From Longimicrobium sp. (GTDB lineage: Bacteria > Gemmatimonadota > Gemmatimonadetes > Longimicrobiales > Longimicrobiaceae): a stretch of DNA of 64,000 nucleotides. Of this stretch, positions 18,085 through 26,530 are shown in pieces; within the stretch, counting starts at the first letter, position 1, and every line of letters begins with the position of its first letter. The notes beneath the pieces were generated by a model. That model saw only the letters and a list, made by a program, of their open reading frames with translations. It had not been told where the DNA came from and made no database searches. The stretch is from positions 1-64,000 of the forward strand of contig DASVWD010000139.1 of the NCBI GenBank assembly GCA_036389795.1, read 5' to 3'. The position numbers and the translations under genes were made by a program.

Positions 18085-19061
18085 TGACGGAGCCCGACTT
18101 CGAGTTCCCCGGCGGGAAGCGCTTCGCCTTCACCATCCTCGACGACACCGACGTGGCCACGGTCGACAACGTGGGCCCCGTCTACCGGCTGCTCGACAAG
18201 CTGGGGATGCGCACCACCAAGACCGTGTGGCCGCTCGCCTGCCCCGAGGGGAGCCGCAACTTCTCCTCGTCGCAGACGCTGGAGGACCCCGACTACCTGG
18301 AGTTCGTGCTCTGGCTGGTGGGGCGCGGCTTCGAGGTCACCTGGCACGGGGCCACCATGGAGTCCAGCGAGCGCGAGCGCACTCTGGCGGCGCTGGAGCG
18401 CTTCCGCGCCCTCTTCGGCGCGTACCCGCGCATCCACGCCAACCACTCGTTCAACCGCGAGAACCTGTACTGGGGCACCAGCCGCGTCGACCAGCCGCTG
18501 CTGAAGGCGGTGATCCAGCGCGCGCTGCCGACCCCCGCCGGGTACTTCGAGGGGCACGTGGAGGGCTCGCGCTTCTGGTGGGGCGACCTGTGCGCGCGGC
18601 ACGTGGAGTACGTGCGCAACCTCACCTTCGACGAGGTGAACCTGGCGCGGGTGAACCCCTCGATGCCGTACCACGACCCGGCGCGCCCGCTGGTGCGCTG
18701 GTGGTTCTCGTGCTCCGACGCCGAGGACCGCGACGCGTTCGCCGAGCTGCTGCGCCCCGACCGGCAGGAGAAGCTGGAGCGCGAGGGCGGCTTCTGCATC
18801 GTGGCCACGCACCTGGGGAAGGGCTTCGCGAAGGGCGGCGAGGTGGACCGCCTGGTACGCCGGCGGCTGGAGTCGCTCGCCGCGCGCGACGGCTGGTTCG
18901 TCCCCGTGGGCGAGCTGCTGGACTGGCTGCGGGCGCGCCGCGCGGAGGGCGAGCTCCCCCGCGACGAGTGGGACCGCATGCAGTGGCGCTGGGCCCGCGA
19001 CCTGGTGCGCCGCAAGGTGCGCCGCCAGGGCCGCCGCAAGGAAGAGCGCATGCGGGCGTAA
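18084..19061 (+). CDS. Polysaccharide-deacetylase-like protein
   Basis: 325 aa. The N-terminal strand FAFTILDDTDVATVDNVGPVY and the later WHGATMES and RIHANHSFNRE segments fit the NodB-like beta/alpha barrel. The usual metal-binding H-x3-H is not obvious: HGATMES and HANHS are the only nearby histidines, so activity is uncertain. It shares one base with the previous gene's stop (TGATG), so it is the fourth coupled gene of the FkbH cassette. The likely substrate is the EPS or its precursor. The C-terminus is strongly basic (RRKVRRQGRRKEERMRA). A perfect hairpin terminator follows. Confidence 0.75.
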   Translation: MTEPDFEFPGGKRFAFTILDDTDVATVDNVGPVYRLLDKLGMRTTKTVWPLACPEGSRNFSSSQTLEDPDYLEFVLWLVGRGFEVTWHGATMESSERERTLAALERFRALFGAYPRIHANHSFNRENLYWGTSRVDQPLLKAVIQRALPTPAGYFEGHVEGSRFWWGDLCARHVEYVRNLTFDEVNLARVNPSMPYHDPARPLVRWWFSCSDAEDRDAFAELLRPDRQEKLEREGGFCIVATHLGKGFAKGGEVDRLVRRRLESLAARDGWFVPVGELLDWLRARRAEGELPRDEWDRMQWRWARDLVRRKVRRQGRRKEERMRA

Positions 19062-19086
19062 GGCTCGCCTCTCGCGGAAGAACGAC

Positions 19087-19119
19087 AGCGCGGCCGCCGA
19101 GTGCTTCGGCGGCCGCGCT
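19087..19119. terminator. Bidirectional hairpin terminator between convergent genes
   Basis: Perfect 14-bp GC-rich stem (19087-19100 with 19106-19119) between the deacetylase-like gene (plus) and the HigA-like gene (minus). No T-tract on either side. Confidence 0.7.
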
Positions 19120-19145
19120 CACATTGGCTCGGCTGGAGAGGAATC

Positions 19146-19517
19146 CTATCTCTTCGCGTCCTCGGGCTTGCGGCTTCCGACGGATCCCCGTCGCTTCAAT
19201 GCGCGGCGCGGAGACGCCTTCTCTACCCTGAAGAGGCTGGCGGTCTCCACACCGAACACCTCTGCCAGACGATCGAGCGTGTCGACCTGGAGGTTCGCTC
19301 GCGCGCTCTCGATCTCCGCAATGCGCGGTTGCCGGACACCGAGCGCGTCCGCGAGCTGCTTCTGGGTGTAGCCGCGCTGGATCCTCAGCCGCATCACGTT
19401 CTCGGCGATAACCAGCTTGCTTCCAAGCTCCTTCTCTGCCTGGGCAAGTCCCGGCGTGTCTTCGAGGAGCCTCGCGAACACTTCGCTGGCCCGAGAGCCC
19501 TGTCGCTTGAAAGTCAT
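19146..19517 (-). CDS. higA: XRE-family antitoxin (HigA-like)
   Basis: 123-aa HTH protein. The XRE helix-turn-helix is clear: NVMRLRIQRGYTQKQLADAL, then GVRQPRIAEIESARANLQVDTLDRLAEVFGV. It follows a RelE-family toxin gene with a 4-nt overlap, in the toxin-first order typical of HigBA. It should neutralise the toxin and repress the shared promoter, whose palindrome covers the -10. ATG 19517 is chosen because the 36 upstream residues lie inside the toxin gene and carry no HTH. Base composition is lower in GC than in the EPS genes, suggesting transfer. Confidence 0.92.
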   Translation of the reverse strand: MTFKRQGSRASEVFARLLEDTPGLAQAEKELGSKLVIAENVMRLRIQRGYTQKQLADALGVRQPRIAEIESARANLQVDTLDRLAEVFGVETASLFRVEKASPRRALKRRGSVGSRKPEDAKR

Positions 19518-19885
19518 TCCTGCTCCTTGAGAAAGCGCTCGCGGACTTTTTCCACCGCGTCGCAGATCTTGCTGATCCTTTTCCGGCCTACCACGTCCTG
19601 CTTGGGGAGCACGCGACAAACCCACAGCTCACGCACCCGCTCCCGCTCGTACCAGAAGAGGAAGAGGCGGTAACCGCCGCTCCCCAAGTCGCGGATCTCC
19701 GCTACACACGTCTGGTTGCGCAGAACCTTTATCACCTCCGACTTGGTGGAAAGCTTCCAGCCATTCTCCTCAACCTGCGCAACCAGTGCCCGGATGATCA
19801 GCGCCCGCTTGGGATCTCTGGCTGCGACGCTGTTGAGTTCCTTCTCGGCTGCCTGCGTAAACCGGACTTCGCAGTGCTCGCTCAT
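19514..19885 (-). CDS. higB: RelE/HigB-family toxin
   Basis: 123-aa toxin-like protein of the RelE/ParE superfamily, here closest in style to phage Gp49/HigB proteins. Family features are the N-terminal FTQAAEKELNSVAARDPKRA helix pair, the strand VLRNQTCVAEIRDL, the segment SGGYRLFLFWY and the C-terminal VWVCRVLPKQDV-like strand. It probably cleaves ribosome-bound mRNA when free of antitoxin; catalytic residues are not certain from sequence. It is first in a two-gene operon with the XRE antitoxin. A textbook promoter with an overlapping palindrome lies immediately upstream. Confidence 0.9.
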   Translation of the reverse strand: MSEHCEVRFTQAAEKELNSVAARDPKRALIIRALVAQVEENGWKLSTKSEVIKVLRNQTCVAEIRDLGSGGYRLFLFWYERERVRELWVCRVLPKQDVVGRKRISKICDAVEKVRERFLKEQE

Positions 19886-19897
19886 CGCACCGATGGA

Positions 19898-19927
19898 ATT
19901 ATAAGCTATAGGTTATACTGCGGGCAA
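19898..19927 (-). promoter_or_regulatory. Promoter/operator of higBA-like operon
   Basis: On the minus strand: TTGCCC (-35, 19922-19927), 18-nt spacer, then TATAAT (-10, 19898-19903), 13 nt before the toxin start. An imperfect palindrome (ATAACCTATAGCTTAT) overlaps the -10, a natural site for antitoxin autoregulation. Confidence 0.8.
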
Positions 19928-20085
19928 GGTTCTCGGCGCTCCCGTCTGTCTCCAAAACAAAATCGGGGCAAGCGCGGCGGCACAATAAACGTACGAAGTG
20001 AACACACGCAAGTTCATCGTCAACCTGATTGCTCGAGGATTACGCTGGTGGTGCCCGACCGCGGTGCCGCCGTGGTCCACACGAC

Positions 20086-20121
20086 GAGCGAGGGGCTCCC
20101 CGCCGGGGGAGCCCCTCGCTC
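20086..20121 (-). terminator. Hairpin terminator after response regulator
   Basis: Perfect 16-bp stem (20086-20101 with 20106-20121) and GCCG loop, 23 nt beyond the stop of the minus-strand single-domain response regulator. Confidence 0.75.
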
Positions 20122-20144
20122 GCACTCGCAATCCGGACCTGCCG

Positions 20145-20669
20145 TCAGCCCAGGAGGGGCGGGAGGAAGGGGAGGAGCGCGGCCGCCGCGACCGACATGG
20201 GGTCGGCGGGCCTGGCCTTCTCGCGCCGCTCGCGGGCCTCGCGCAGCAGGCCCTCCAGCGCGCGGACCAGGTTGCCGGCCGTGTACGCCTTCTCCAGGAA
20301 GGCGTCGAAGCCGGCCTCCAGGGCGCGGCCGCGGGTGGCCTGCGAGGTGTCGCTGGAGAACGCCACCACCACCAGGCCGGCCGTGGCGGGGTCGGCGCGC
20401 AGCGCGGCGAGCGCCTCCCAGCCGTCGGTCCCCGGCATCCGCAGGTCCATCAGCACCAGGTCGGGGCGGAGCGCGCGCGCCAGGCTCACGCCCTCGGCGC
20501 CGTCGGCGGCCTCGGCCACCTCGGCACCGTAGCGGCGCAGGACCTCGGCGTACACGGTGCGCACCAGGTCTTCGTCGTCGGTGACCAGGACGCGGGCGCC
20601 GCGCAGCGATTCGGGCGGGGGGTCGTTGAACATCGGCGGGGGAGGCTCCTGTGAGGTGGGCTGCGCCAT
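20145..20669 (-). CDS. Single-domain response regulator
   Basis: 174-aa CheY-like protein with one receiver domain. Visible features are the acidic pair in VTDDED, the phospho-acceptor Asp in LVLMDLRMPG, the switch residue in VVAFSSD and the conserved lysine in FLEKAY. The C-terminal 40 residues (from LREARERREKARPADP) are helical and hydrophobic at the end and contain no output domain. ATG 20669 is chosen; ATG codons just downstream would also keep the whole receiver. It may relay signals for the EPS locus, but no adjacent kinase identifies a partner. Confidence 0.88.
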   Translation of the reverse strand: MAQPTSQEPPPPMFNDPPPESLRGARVLVTDDEDLVRTVYAEVLRRYGAEVAEAADGAEGVSLARALRPDLVLMDLRMPGTDGWEALAALRADPATAGLVVVAFSSDTSQATRGRALEAGFDAFLEKAYTAGNLVRALEGLLREARERREKARPADPMSVAAAALLPFLPPLLG

Positions 20670-20995
20670 GAATTTTCCGAAAGTCCGGGGAGACGACTCG
20701 GGCGGGGCTGCAGGACGGGAACCCTGTCGGGAGCAAGAAGAAGGCCGCTCCCCTGACCGGACCGCGACGACGCGAAGCGGCGGATTTCTCCGGCCGCCCG
20801 CCCGCCGTCTGCGCGCCCGAACCGCCACCGGGACCAACGTTTCCCGCCACCGCGGCCGGAGACGCGGGACCAGGGACGCATTCCGCGTCCGACCGCCGCC
20901 CGGGTCCGGCGCGGGGCTTGCCGGCTCCGCGGGCGGACCGCGCCGCGCTTCGTTGCGCGGCTGCCACAACCTCGCCCCACGGCCGTCCACCCCTG
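20670..20995. other. Intergenic spacer
   Basis: 326-bp divergent region between the response regulator and the PHP gene. I see no repeat, hairpin or gene here; promoters for both genes are presumably inside. Confidence 0.5.
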
Positions 20996-21718
20996 ATGGA
21001 TCTCCGCCACTCTCCGGAAGTCTGGCGCGTGGACCTGCACGCGCACACCCGCGCCTCGCGCGACGCGCTCACCCGCCCCGCGGAGCTGGTGGAGCGGGCC
21101 GCGCGGGCGGGGCTCCACCGCATCGCCGTCACCGACCACGGCGAGGTCGAGGGAGCGCTGGAGGCGCGCGCGGCCGGGGGCGAGCGGGTGATCGTGGGGC
21201 AGGAGGTGCGCTGCCGGTGCGGGACGGAGCTGATCGGGCTGTTCCTGGCGGAGCGGGTGCCGATGCGGCTGCCGCTGGAGGAGGCGGTGGAGCGGATCCG
21301 TGCGCAGGGGGGCCTGGTCTACGCGCCGCACCCGTTCGCGTACGCCACGGGGGCGGCGTGGCGGTCCGGGCGCGTGCTGGCCGTGGCCGACGTGGTGGAG
21401 GTGTTCAACTCGCGCGCCTTCCTCCCGGCGTGGAACCGGCGGGCCGCCGCGGCCGCCCGCGCGCGGGGCCTCCCTGCCGCGGCTTCGTCGGACGCGCACT
21501 TCCCCTGGGAGGTGGGCCGCGCCTGGACGGAGGTGCCGCCGTTCACGGACGCCGCCTCGTTCCTGGAGGCCGCCCGCCGCGCCGTCCCCGTCGGCGTCCG
21601 CACCGCGAATCCCTTCATCCACGCGGCCTCGCTCGGCGTGTACACGGTGCGCACCGCCTTCCGGCACATTGATCGTCCAGACCCGGAACGGGTGCGCCTG
21701 GCCGGGGGGAAGAGCTGA
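20996..21718 (+). CDS. PHP-domain phosphoesterase
   Basis: 240-aa metal-dependent phosphoesterase of the PHP superfamily. Metal-ligand motifs occur in order: DLHAHTRASRDA (HxH), VTDHGEVEG, YAPHPF and SSDAHFP. Such stand-alone PHP proteins hydrolyse small phosphate esters; some occur in capsule loci as tyrosine phosphatases (CpsB/YwqE type), though the sequence here looks more like the generic YciV-like group. If it dephosphorylated the BY-kinase it would complete the usual kinase/phosphatase pair of an EPS locus; that is inference. A long hairpin repeat follows its stop. Confidence 0.88.
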   Translation: MDLRHSPEVWRVDLHAHTRASRDALTRPAELVERAARAGLHRIAVTDHGEVEGALEARAAGGERVIVGQEVRCRCGTELIGLFLAERVPMRLPLEEAVERIRAQGGLVYAPHPFAYATGAAWRSGRVLAVADVVEVFNSRAFLPAWNRRAAAAARARGLPAAASSDAHFPWEVGRAWTEVPPFTDAASFLEAARRAVPVGVRTANPFIHAASLGVYTVRTAFRHIDRPDPERVRLAGGKS

Positions 21719-21747
21719 TCTCGAGCCTGGAAAAACAACAACAAAGC

Positions 21748-21809
21748 CTCACGCAGAGTTAGCAGAGGACGAACGCGGTTCTCTGCTAACTCTGCTGACT
21801 CTGCGTGAG
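21748..21809. repeat. CAGAGTCAG-family hairpin, copy 3
   Basis: Left arm 21748-21767 and right arm 21781-21809 share the CTCACGCAGAGTTAGCAGAG unit; the right arm carries one extra repeat unit. It sits between convergent genes and may act as a bidirectional terminator. Confidence 0.8.
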
Positions 21810-21892
21810 ATTCTGATCCGATTCGACGCCGAGCGAAGGCGTCAGGGCGGTGCGACGGTCTGTCTTCGCCAGAATTCGGCCGATCTCCTTTT

Positions 21893-23074
21893 TTACGCCG
21901 CGGCCGCGGGCTCGCGCCGGGTGGGCTCCCAGACGGCGTTGCGCTCGCCGCGCAGGGCGCGCAGGCCGGCCTCCAGCGCGGCCACGTTCCCCATCACCAG
22001 GTAGGTGGGCACGGCGAGCGGGCGCGGCAGCTTCCGCTCCTCCGGCCACGCCGCCCCGGCCGCGGCCGCCGCCAGCGCCGCCAGGCCCAGCGCCGCCGCG
22101 CCCCGCGCCCAGGCTTCCGTGGCCGCCAGGACCAGCACGCCCGCGCAGGCCGCGGCGGCCGCCCACGGCACCGCCCAGCGGCACACCTTGTGGCTGAACA
22201 GCATCCAGGCGAAGCGGCCGTGGCGGACGGGGTCCAGCAGGCGGCGCAGGTGCGAGAGCGTGGCCATCCCGCGCGCCATCGTGCGCACCTTGCGGCGGTA
22301 CTCGCGCCGGAGCGACGCCGTGCGCGGCACCAGGCACACCGCCTCGTCCACCGAGACGGCGCGGTATCCCGCGTCGCGCGTGACCAGCGCGGCGGCGAAG
22401 TCGCGGCTGAGCCCCTCGGGGAGGCGCGTGCGGTGCAGCGCGGCGCGGATGGCGTAGAAGCAGCCGCTGGCGCCCACGATCCCGCCCGCGCGCGTCTCCA
22501 GCCGCCGCACCCACATCTCGTAGCCCACGTAGCGCCCCTCGCCGGAGTTGGCCGCCGCGTCCAGGCGCGCCACGCTCACGTCGCGCCCCGAGGCCAGCCC
22601 CACCGATGGGTCCGCGAACGCCGCCACCAGCGCCTTCAGCGACCCCGGCGGCACGCGGATCGACGCGTCGGTGTTCACCACGATCTCGCCCGTGAGGCGC
22701 GCGGCGGCGAAGTCCTCGGCGGCCGTCTTGCCGCGCCGCCCGGGGGTGCGCACCAGCTCCACGCCGCGGCCGGCGAAGGTGCGCACGATCTCGTCGGTGC
22801 GGTCGGTGGAGGCGTCGGAGACCACCACGACCTGCAGCCGGTCGGCCGGGTAGTCGAGCGCCAGCAGCCCCTCCAGCGTGGCGGCGATCTCGCGCTCCTC
22901 GTTGTACGCCGGGAGGCTGATGCTCACCCGCGGCCACTCCCACCCGTCCGCCGGAGCGGCGGCCGGGCGGCGGCGCAGCCGGTCGCAGACCAGCAGCAGG
23001 AGCGGATAGCCGGCGTAGGCGTACGCGGCCAGGACGAAGGCGAAGGCGATCGCGGCGCAGGCGGCGGTCTGCAT
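21893..23074 (-). CDS. Family 2 glycosyltransferase (membrane-embedded)
   Basis: 393-aa GT2 enzyme. An N-terminal membrane helix (AACAAIAFAFVLAAYAYAGY) precedes the GT-A domain: VSISLPAYNEEREI, VVVVSDASTDRTDEIV, a DxD-like VNTDASIRV, and the acceptor motif region LSRDFAAALVTRDAGY. Several C-terminal helices follow (WAVPWAAAAACAGVLVLAA). It resembles hyaluronan/poly-GlcNAc-type processive transferases in layout but lacks a clear QxxRW, so non-processive sugar addition is equally likely. It starts 2 nt after the upstream GT4 gene, so the two are one operon. Confidence 0.9.
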   Translation of the reverse strand: MQTAACAAIAFAFVLAAYAYAGYPLLLLVCDRLRRRPAAAPADGWEWPRVSISLPAYNEEREIAATLEGLLALDYPADRLQVVVVSDASTDRTDEIVRTFAGRGVELVRTPGRRGKTAAEDFAAARLTGEIVVNTDASIRVPPGSLKALVAAFADPSVGLASGRDVSVARLDAAANSGEGRYVGYEMWVRRLETRAGGIVGASGCFYAIRAALHRTRLPEGLSRDFAAALVTRDAGYRAVSVDEAVCLVPRTASLRREYRRKVRTMARGMATLSHLRRLLDPVRHGRFAWMLFSHKVCRWAVPWAAAAACAGVLVLAATEAWARGAAALGLAALAAAAAGAAWPEERKLPRPLAVPTYLVMGNVAALEAGLRALRGERNAVWEPTRREPAAAA

Positions 23075-23076
23075 CG

Positions 23077-24192
23077 TCACCGGGAGGAAGGCGAGGAAGC
23101 GGCGAGGCCGGCGTAGAGCGACTCGTACGCCGCCAGCCAGGCGTCGGCGCCGAAGCGCGCCTCCAGCCGCGCGCGGGCGGCGGCCGCGCGCCGGGCGGCG
23201 GCGTCCGGACCGCGGCGGACGTCGTCGACCGCCGCGGCGAGCGCGGCCGGGTCTTCGGGCTGGACCAGCCGCGCCTCCGCCTCGCCGACCACGTCGGGGA
23301 CGCCGCCCACGCGGGTGGCGACCACGGGGACGCCCGCGGCAATCGCCTCGAAGAGCACCATCGGCGTCCCCTCGGTGCGCGAGCTGAGGACGAAGGCGTC
23401 GAAGCCGGGGAAGAGCGCCGCGGCGCCGTCCATCGCCCCGTGCCAGCGCACCCGGCCCGCCACGCCCAGCCGCTCCGCCCGCGCGCGCAGGGCCCCGGCC
23501 TCGCGCCCGTCGCCCACGAAGGAGACGACGGCGTCCGGCAGGAGCGCGGCGGCGTCGAGGAGGACGTCCGGCCCCTTCTCCCGGCTCAGCCTCCCCACCC
23601 AGCCGAGGTGGAAGGCGCCGGGGGGGATGCCGAGCCGGGCGCGCGCCTCCTCGCGTCCCAGCGGCCGGGCGGCGCCGTCCCACGCGTTCGGGATCAGGTG
23701 CAGGCGCCGCGCGGGGACGCCGCCGCGCCGCAGCCGCTCGGCCAGGGGGCGCGAGACGGCCACCACGCCGTCGAAGCGGAGGAAGGCGGCGCGCTGCAGC
23801 GCCTCGTAAAGCCGGTTGCGCGCGCCGCCGCCGGTGAAGCCGTGCACCGTGGTGGCTACGGGGACGCGGGCTCTGCGGGCGGCGCCCGCGTCCACCACGT
23901 CGGCGCGGTAGCCGTGCGTGTGCACCACGTCGGGCCGCAGGCCGCGGCAGAGCGCCGCCACCGCCGAGCGCTCGCGCAGGTAGCCGCGGCCGGAGACGAC
24001 GAGCGGGTGCACGGCGGCCCCCGTCTCCGCCAGCGCGGCGACGAAGGGGTGGCGCTCCGGCGGGCCGTTCGGCTCCAGCACGGCGGCGACGTCGACCGCG
24101 TGCCCGCGGCGCGCGAGCCCGGCGGCCAGCGAGCGGACCACCCGCTCCAACCCGCCGTACGGCGCCGGCGCCAGCACGTGCAGCACGCGCAT
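23077..24192 (-). CDS. Family 4 glycosyltransferase
   Basis: 371-aa GT-B fold enzyme of family GT4. The N-terminus has the glycine loop VLAPAPYGGLERVV, then DVVHTHGYRADVV. The C-terminal nucleotide-sugar domain shows LGWVGRLSREKGPDVLLDAA, VSFVGDGREAGAL and the E-x7-E signature region SSRTEGTPMVLFEAIAAGVPVV. A very good Shine-Dalgarno (GGGAGGGGG) precedes ATG 24192. It probably adds one sugar of the EPS repeat unit on the cytoplasmic face. It is in a four-gene minus-strand operon with the FemAB-like, alpha/alpha-toroid and GT2 genes. Confidence 0.93.
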   Translation of the reverse strand: MRVLHVLAPAPYGGLERVVRSLAAGLARRGHAVDVAAVLEPNGPPERHPFVAALAETGAAVHPLVVSGRGYLRERSAVAALCRGLRPDVVHTHGYRADVVDAGAARRARVPVATTVHGFTGGGARNRLYEALQRAAFLRFDGVVAVSRPLAERLRRGGVPARRLHLIPNAWDGAARPLGREEARARLGIPPGAFHLGWVGRLSREKGPDVLLDAAALLPDAVVSFVGDGREAGALRARAERLGVAGRVRWHGAMDGAAALFPGFDAFVLSSRTEGTPMVLFEAIAAGVPVVATRVGGVPDVVGEAEARLVQPEDPAALAAAVDDVRRGPDAAARRAAAARARLEARFGADAWLAAYESLYAGLAASSPSSR

Positions 24193-24203
24193 CGCCCCCT
24201 CCC

Positions 24204-25466
24204 TCAGGCCAGCTGGGAGACGCCGCCCCGCCCGCCGCCGGGCGAGGTGGCGGCCGTGTGCCGCATCAGCGCGTCGGCGAAGAACTTGGCGGCCCAGTTG
24301 AGCACCTCGTAGCGCCCGTACTCGCCGTCCACCGGCCACGAGCCGGGGATGCCGCCCCGCAGCCCGTCTTCCGGCGCGGCGCGGTTCTGCGTGCGCTTGA
24401 CGAAGCGGATCGAGCGCGCGGCGGGCTCCAGCCAGCGGCCGTCCCCCGTCACCTCGCGCAGCCGCAGCCAGTTGTTCGCGATCTGCGCCTGGCCGGTGAC
24501 GCAGCTCCACTCGGCCGCCGGGCGCCAGTCCCGCGCGTAGCGGCCGGACATCCACCCGTCGCCGCCGATCTGCTCCGCCAGCCGCTCCAGGGCGGTCTCC
24601 GCGGCGCGCACGAGGTCGGCGTCCTCCAGCACCCGCCCCCCCTCCAGCAGCCCGCGCACCGCGTAGGCGAGCGTGTGCAGGAGCGGGCGCGCCGGGTCGT
24701 ACAGGCAGCAGCCGGGGAACCAGCCGGACGGGTCCCGCGCGGCCGCCGTGGCGCGCAGCACCCGCGCGGCCGCGTCCACGAACGAGGGCTCGCCCAGCGC
24801 GCGCCCCGCCTCGGCCAGGGCCCAGGCGGCGCGCGCGTTGTAGGCGGTGGCGTCGCCGCGGGCGAAGCGCGAGCTCCCCCGCGCGAAGCGCCCGCCCTCC
24901 TCGCACCCGGCCAGGAAGCGCGCGGCGCGGGCGGCGGCCGCGGCGAACGCCGCGTCGCCCGTCTCCTCCCACGCGGCCAGCCACCCCAGGATCACCTGCC
25001 CGGTGTTGAACGCGGCGGGAGAGGGCGCCTCGCCCACCACGCCGCCCCGCACCGCGCCCGAGGGGAGCTGCACCGCCACCTCCCAGCGCGCCGCGCGCCC
25101 GGCCCGTTCGGCCAGCGCGGGGCGGCCCAGCAGGCGGGCGGCCGAGTAGAGGGTGGGGATGATGTAGCCGGTGGTCTCGGGGTACGACGGCTGCCAGCCG
25201 GCCGCGCGGAAGTGCGCGTTCCAGGCGAGCGCCCACGCGCGCGCGAAGCCGTCGTCGGGCGTGGCGTCCTGCGCGCGGCAGAGCCAGTCGAGCGCGGCCT
25301 CCAGGTGGGGGCCGTGCGCCTCGTCCACCGGGTGGCCCCCGCGGCGGGAGGTCCACGCCTCGCGCAGCGCGACGGGAGAGAGCGCCGGGCTCGCGCGCAC
25401 CGAGCGCAGCCGCGCCGAGAGCGAGCGCGCGATCCGCAGCGTCAGCGCGGGAGCCGCGGAGCTCAC
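24204..25466 (-). CDS. Alpha/alpha-toroid (six-hairpin-like) protein
   Basis: 420-aa, helix-rich protein of repeated antiparallel helical hairpins. Signatures of alpha/alpha-barrel glycan-active or isomerase-type proteins include GYIIPTLYSAARLLGRP, FNTGQVILGWLAAWEETGD, YNARAAWALAEAGRALGEP, SGRYARDWRPA and YEVLNWAAKFFADALM. I cannot tell glycoside hydrolase, lyase or epimerase apart. No signal peptide is visible, so it would act in the cytoplasm. GTG 25466 overlaps the FemAB-like stop (GTGA). Its place among glycosyltransferases suggests that it edits a lipid-linked sugar or recycles EPS fragments. Confidence 0.75.
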   Translation of the reverse strand: MSSAAPALTLRIARSLSARLRSVRASPALSPVALREAWTSRRGGHPVDEAHGPHLEAALDWLCRAQDATPDDGFARAWALAWNAHFRAAGWQPSYPETTGYIIPTLYSAARLLGRPALAERAGRAARWEVAVQLPSGAVRGGVVGEAPSPAAFNTGQVILGWLAAWEETGDAAFAAAAARAARFLAGCEEGGRFARGSSRFARGDATAYNARAAWALAEAGRALGEPSFVDAAARVLRATAAARDPSGWFPGCCLYDPARPLLHTLAYAVRGLLEGGRVLEDADLVRAAETALERLAEQIGGDGWMSGRYARDWRPAAEWSCVTGQAQIANNWLRLREVTGDGRWLEPAARSIRFVKRTQNRAAPEDGLRGGIPGSWPVDGEYGRYEVLNWAAKFFADALMRHTAATSPGGGRGGVSQLA

Positions 25467-26530
25467 CGCCCGACCCCCGGCAGGCGCGCCATCGCCCGGT
25501 GCAGCCACAGGTGCCGCGGCGCCGTTTCCCAGCGCGCCCCGCGGCACTCCGTCGGCCGGGCGCCGAACGCCAGCTTGAAGCGGTGGAGCCCGTGCTGGGG
25601 GTGCTCCGCCCGCTCGGCCTCGGCCGGGGCGCCGCCCAGGTTGTAGGCGCGGCAGCCAGCCCCGGCGAAGGTGCGCATGAGGCGCCAGTGCAGCCAGGTG
25701 GCGGCGTCCAGCCGGTAGCCCTCTTCGGTCGATCCGCCCATCAGGTAGTAGGCGCACCCGCCGGCCCACCCCACCAGCGCCGCCGCCAGGGGAGCGTCTC
25801 CCGCGAACGCCCCGAAGGTGCAGAGGCCCCAGGGCCGCGCGGGGTCGGCGGGGCGCCCGGCCGCGGCGGGCGGCTCGCCCGTGGGGAAGCCGCCGCCCCG
25901 GCGCGCGGCGCGCCCCGAGGCCGTCCGCTGCACCCGGGCGAGCAGCTCGACGGCCGCATCGCCGCGAAGCGCGCGCACCGCCCACCCTTCCCTGTCCCCC
26001 CGCGCGGCGTGCCGGCGGTGCGTCCGCGCGAGCCCGCGCAGCAGCTCGGCGGGGTCGGCATCGAGCGCGACGACGTACTCGCGCCGCTCCCGCGCGGGGA
26101 GGGCGCCGCCCGGCGGGTCCGCGCGGTACCCGGCGTCGAAGGAGTCCATCACCACCTCGGCCGCCCCCCGCGCGGCCAGGAACGACGCCAGCCCGGCGGC
26201 GGCGCGGTCGCGGTCCACCCCCGGCGCCGCGGCCGGCGGCGCGGCGAAGCGCACATGACGGGAGCGGCGCGACAGGCGGCAGCGGGTGGCCGCCCCCACC
26301 GCCACGGCCAGCGTCCGCCCGCCCTGCTCCAGGCGGGCGTAAACGGGCGTCCCCGCGGGGAGGCTCACCTCCAGCGCGTGCGGCGAGTGGAAGAAGGTGC
26401 CCCCGCACGCCGCCAGCGCGTCCTCCCAGTCGCCCGGGGCGACAGGGGTTGCCTCCCAGCGCGCGGACGGCTGCCGGGTAGCGCGGGGAGCGGGAGCGTC
26501 GGGGAGGAGCAGGGCCGAAGACGAGTCCAC
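25463..26530 (-). CDS. FemAB/BcsL-like GNAT acyltransferase
   Basis: About 355 aa with two GNAT-like halves in the FemAB style. The C-terminal part carries the family pattern: EEGYRLDAATWLHWRLMRTF (soluble acceptor pocket helix), CRAYNLGG and HRFKLAFGARP. FemAB-like proteins of EPS loci (PEP-CTERM/XrtA-associated) aminoacylate or acylate glycans or lipids; the substrate here is unknown. The start is uncertain; GTG 26530 is the one that begins at a credible boundary, and no good Shine-Dalgarno is seen. It heads the minus-strand operon ending at the GT2 gene. Confidence 0.75.
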   Translation of the reverse strand: MDSSSALLLPDAPAPRATRQPSARWEATPVAPGDWEDALAACGGTFFHSPHALEVSLPAGTPVYARLEQGGRTLAVAVGAATRCRLSRRSRHVRFAAPPAAAPGVDRDRAAAGLASFLAARGAAEVVMDSFDAGYRADPPGGALPARERREYVVALDADPAELLRGLARTHRRHAARGDREGWAVRALRGDAAVELLARVQRTASGRAARRGGGFPTGEPPAAAGRPADPARPWGLCTFGAFAGDAPLAAALVGWAGGCAYYLMGGSTEEGYRLDAATWLHWRLMRTFAGAGCRAYNLGGAPAEAERAEHPQHGLHRFKLAFGARPTECRGARWETAPRHLWLHRAMARLPGVGR

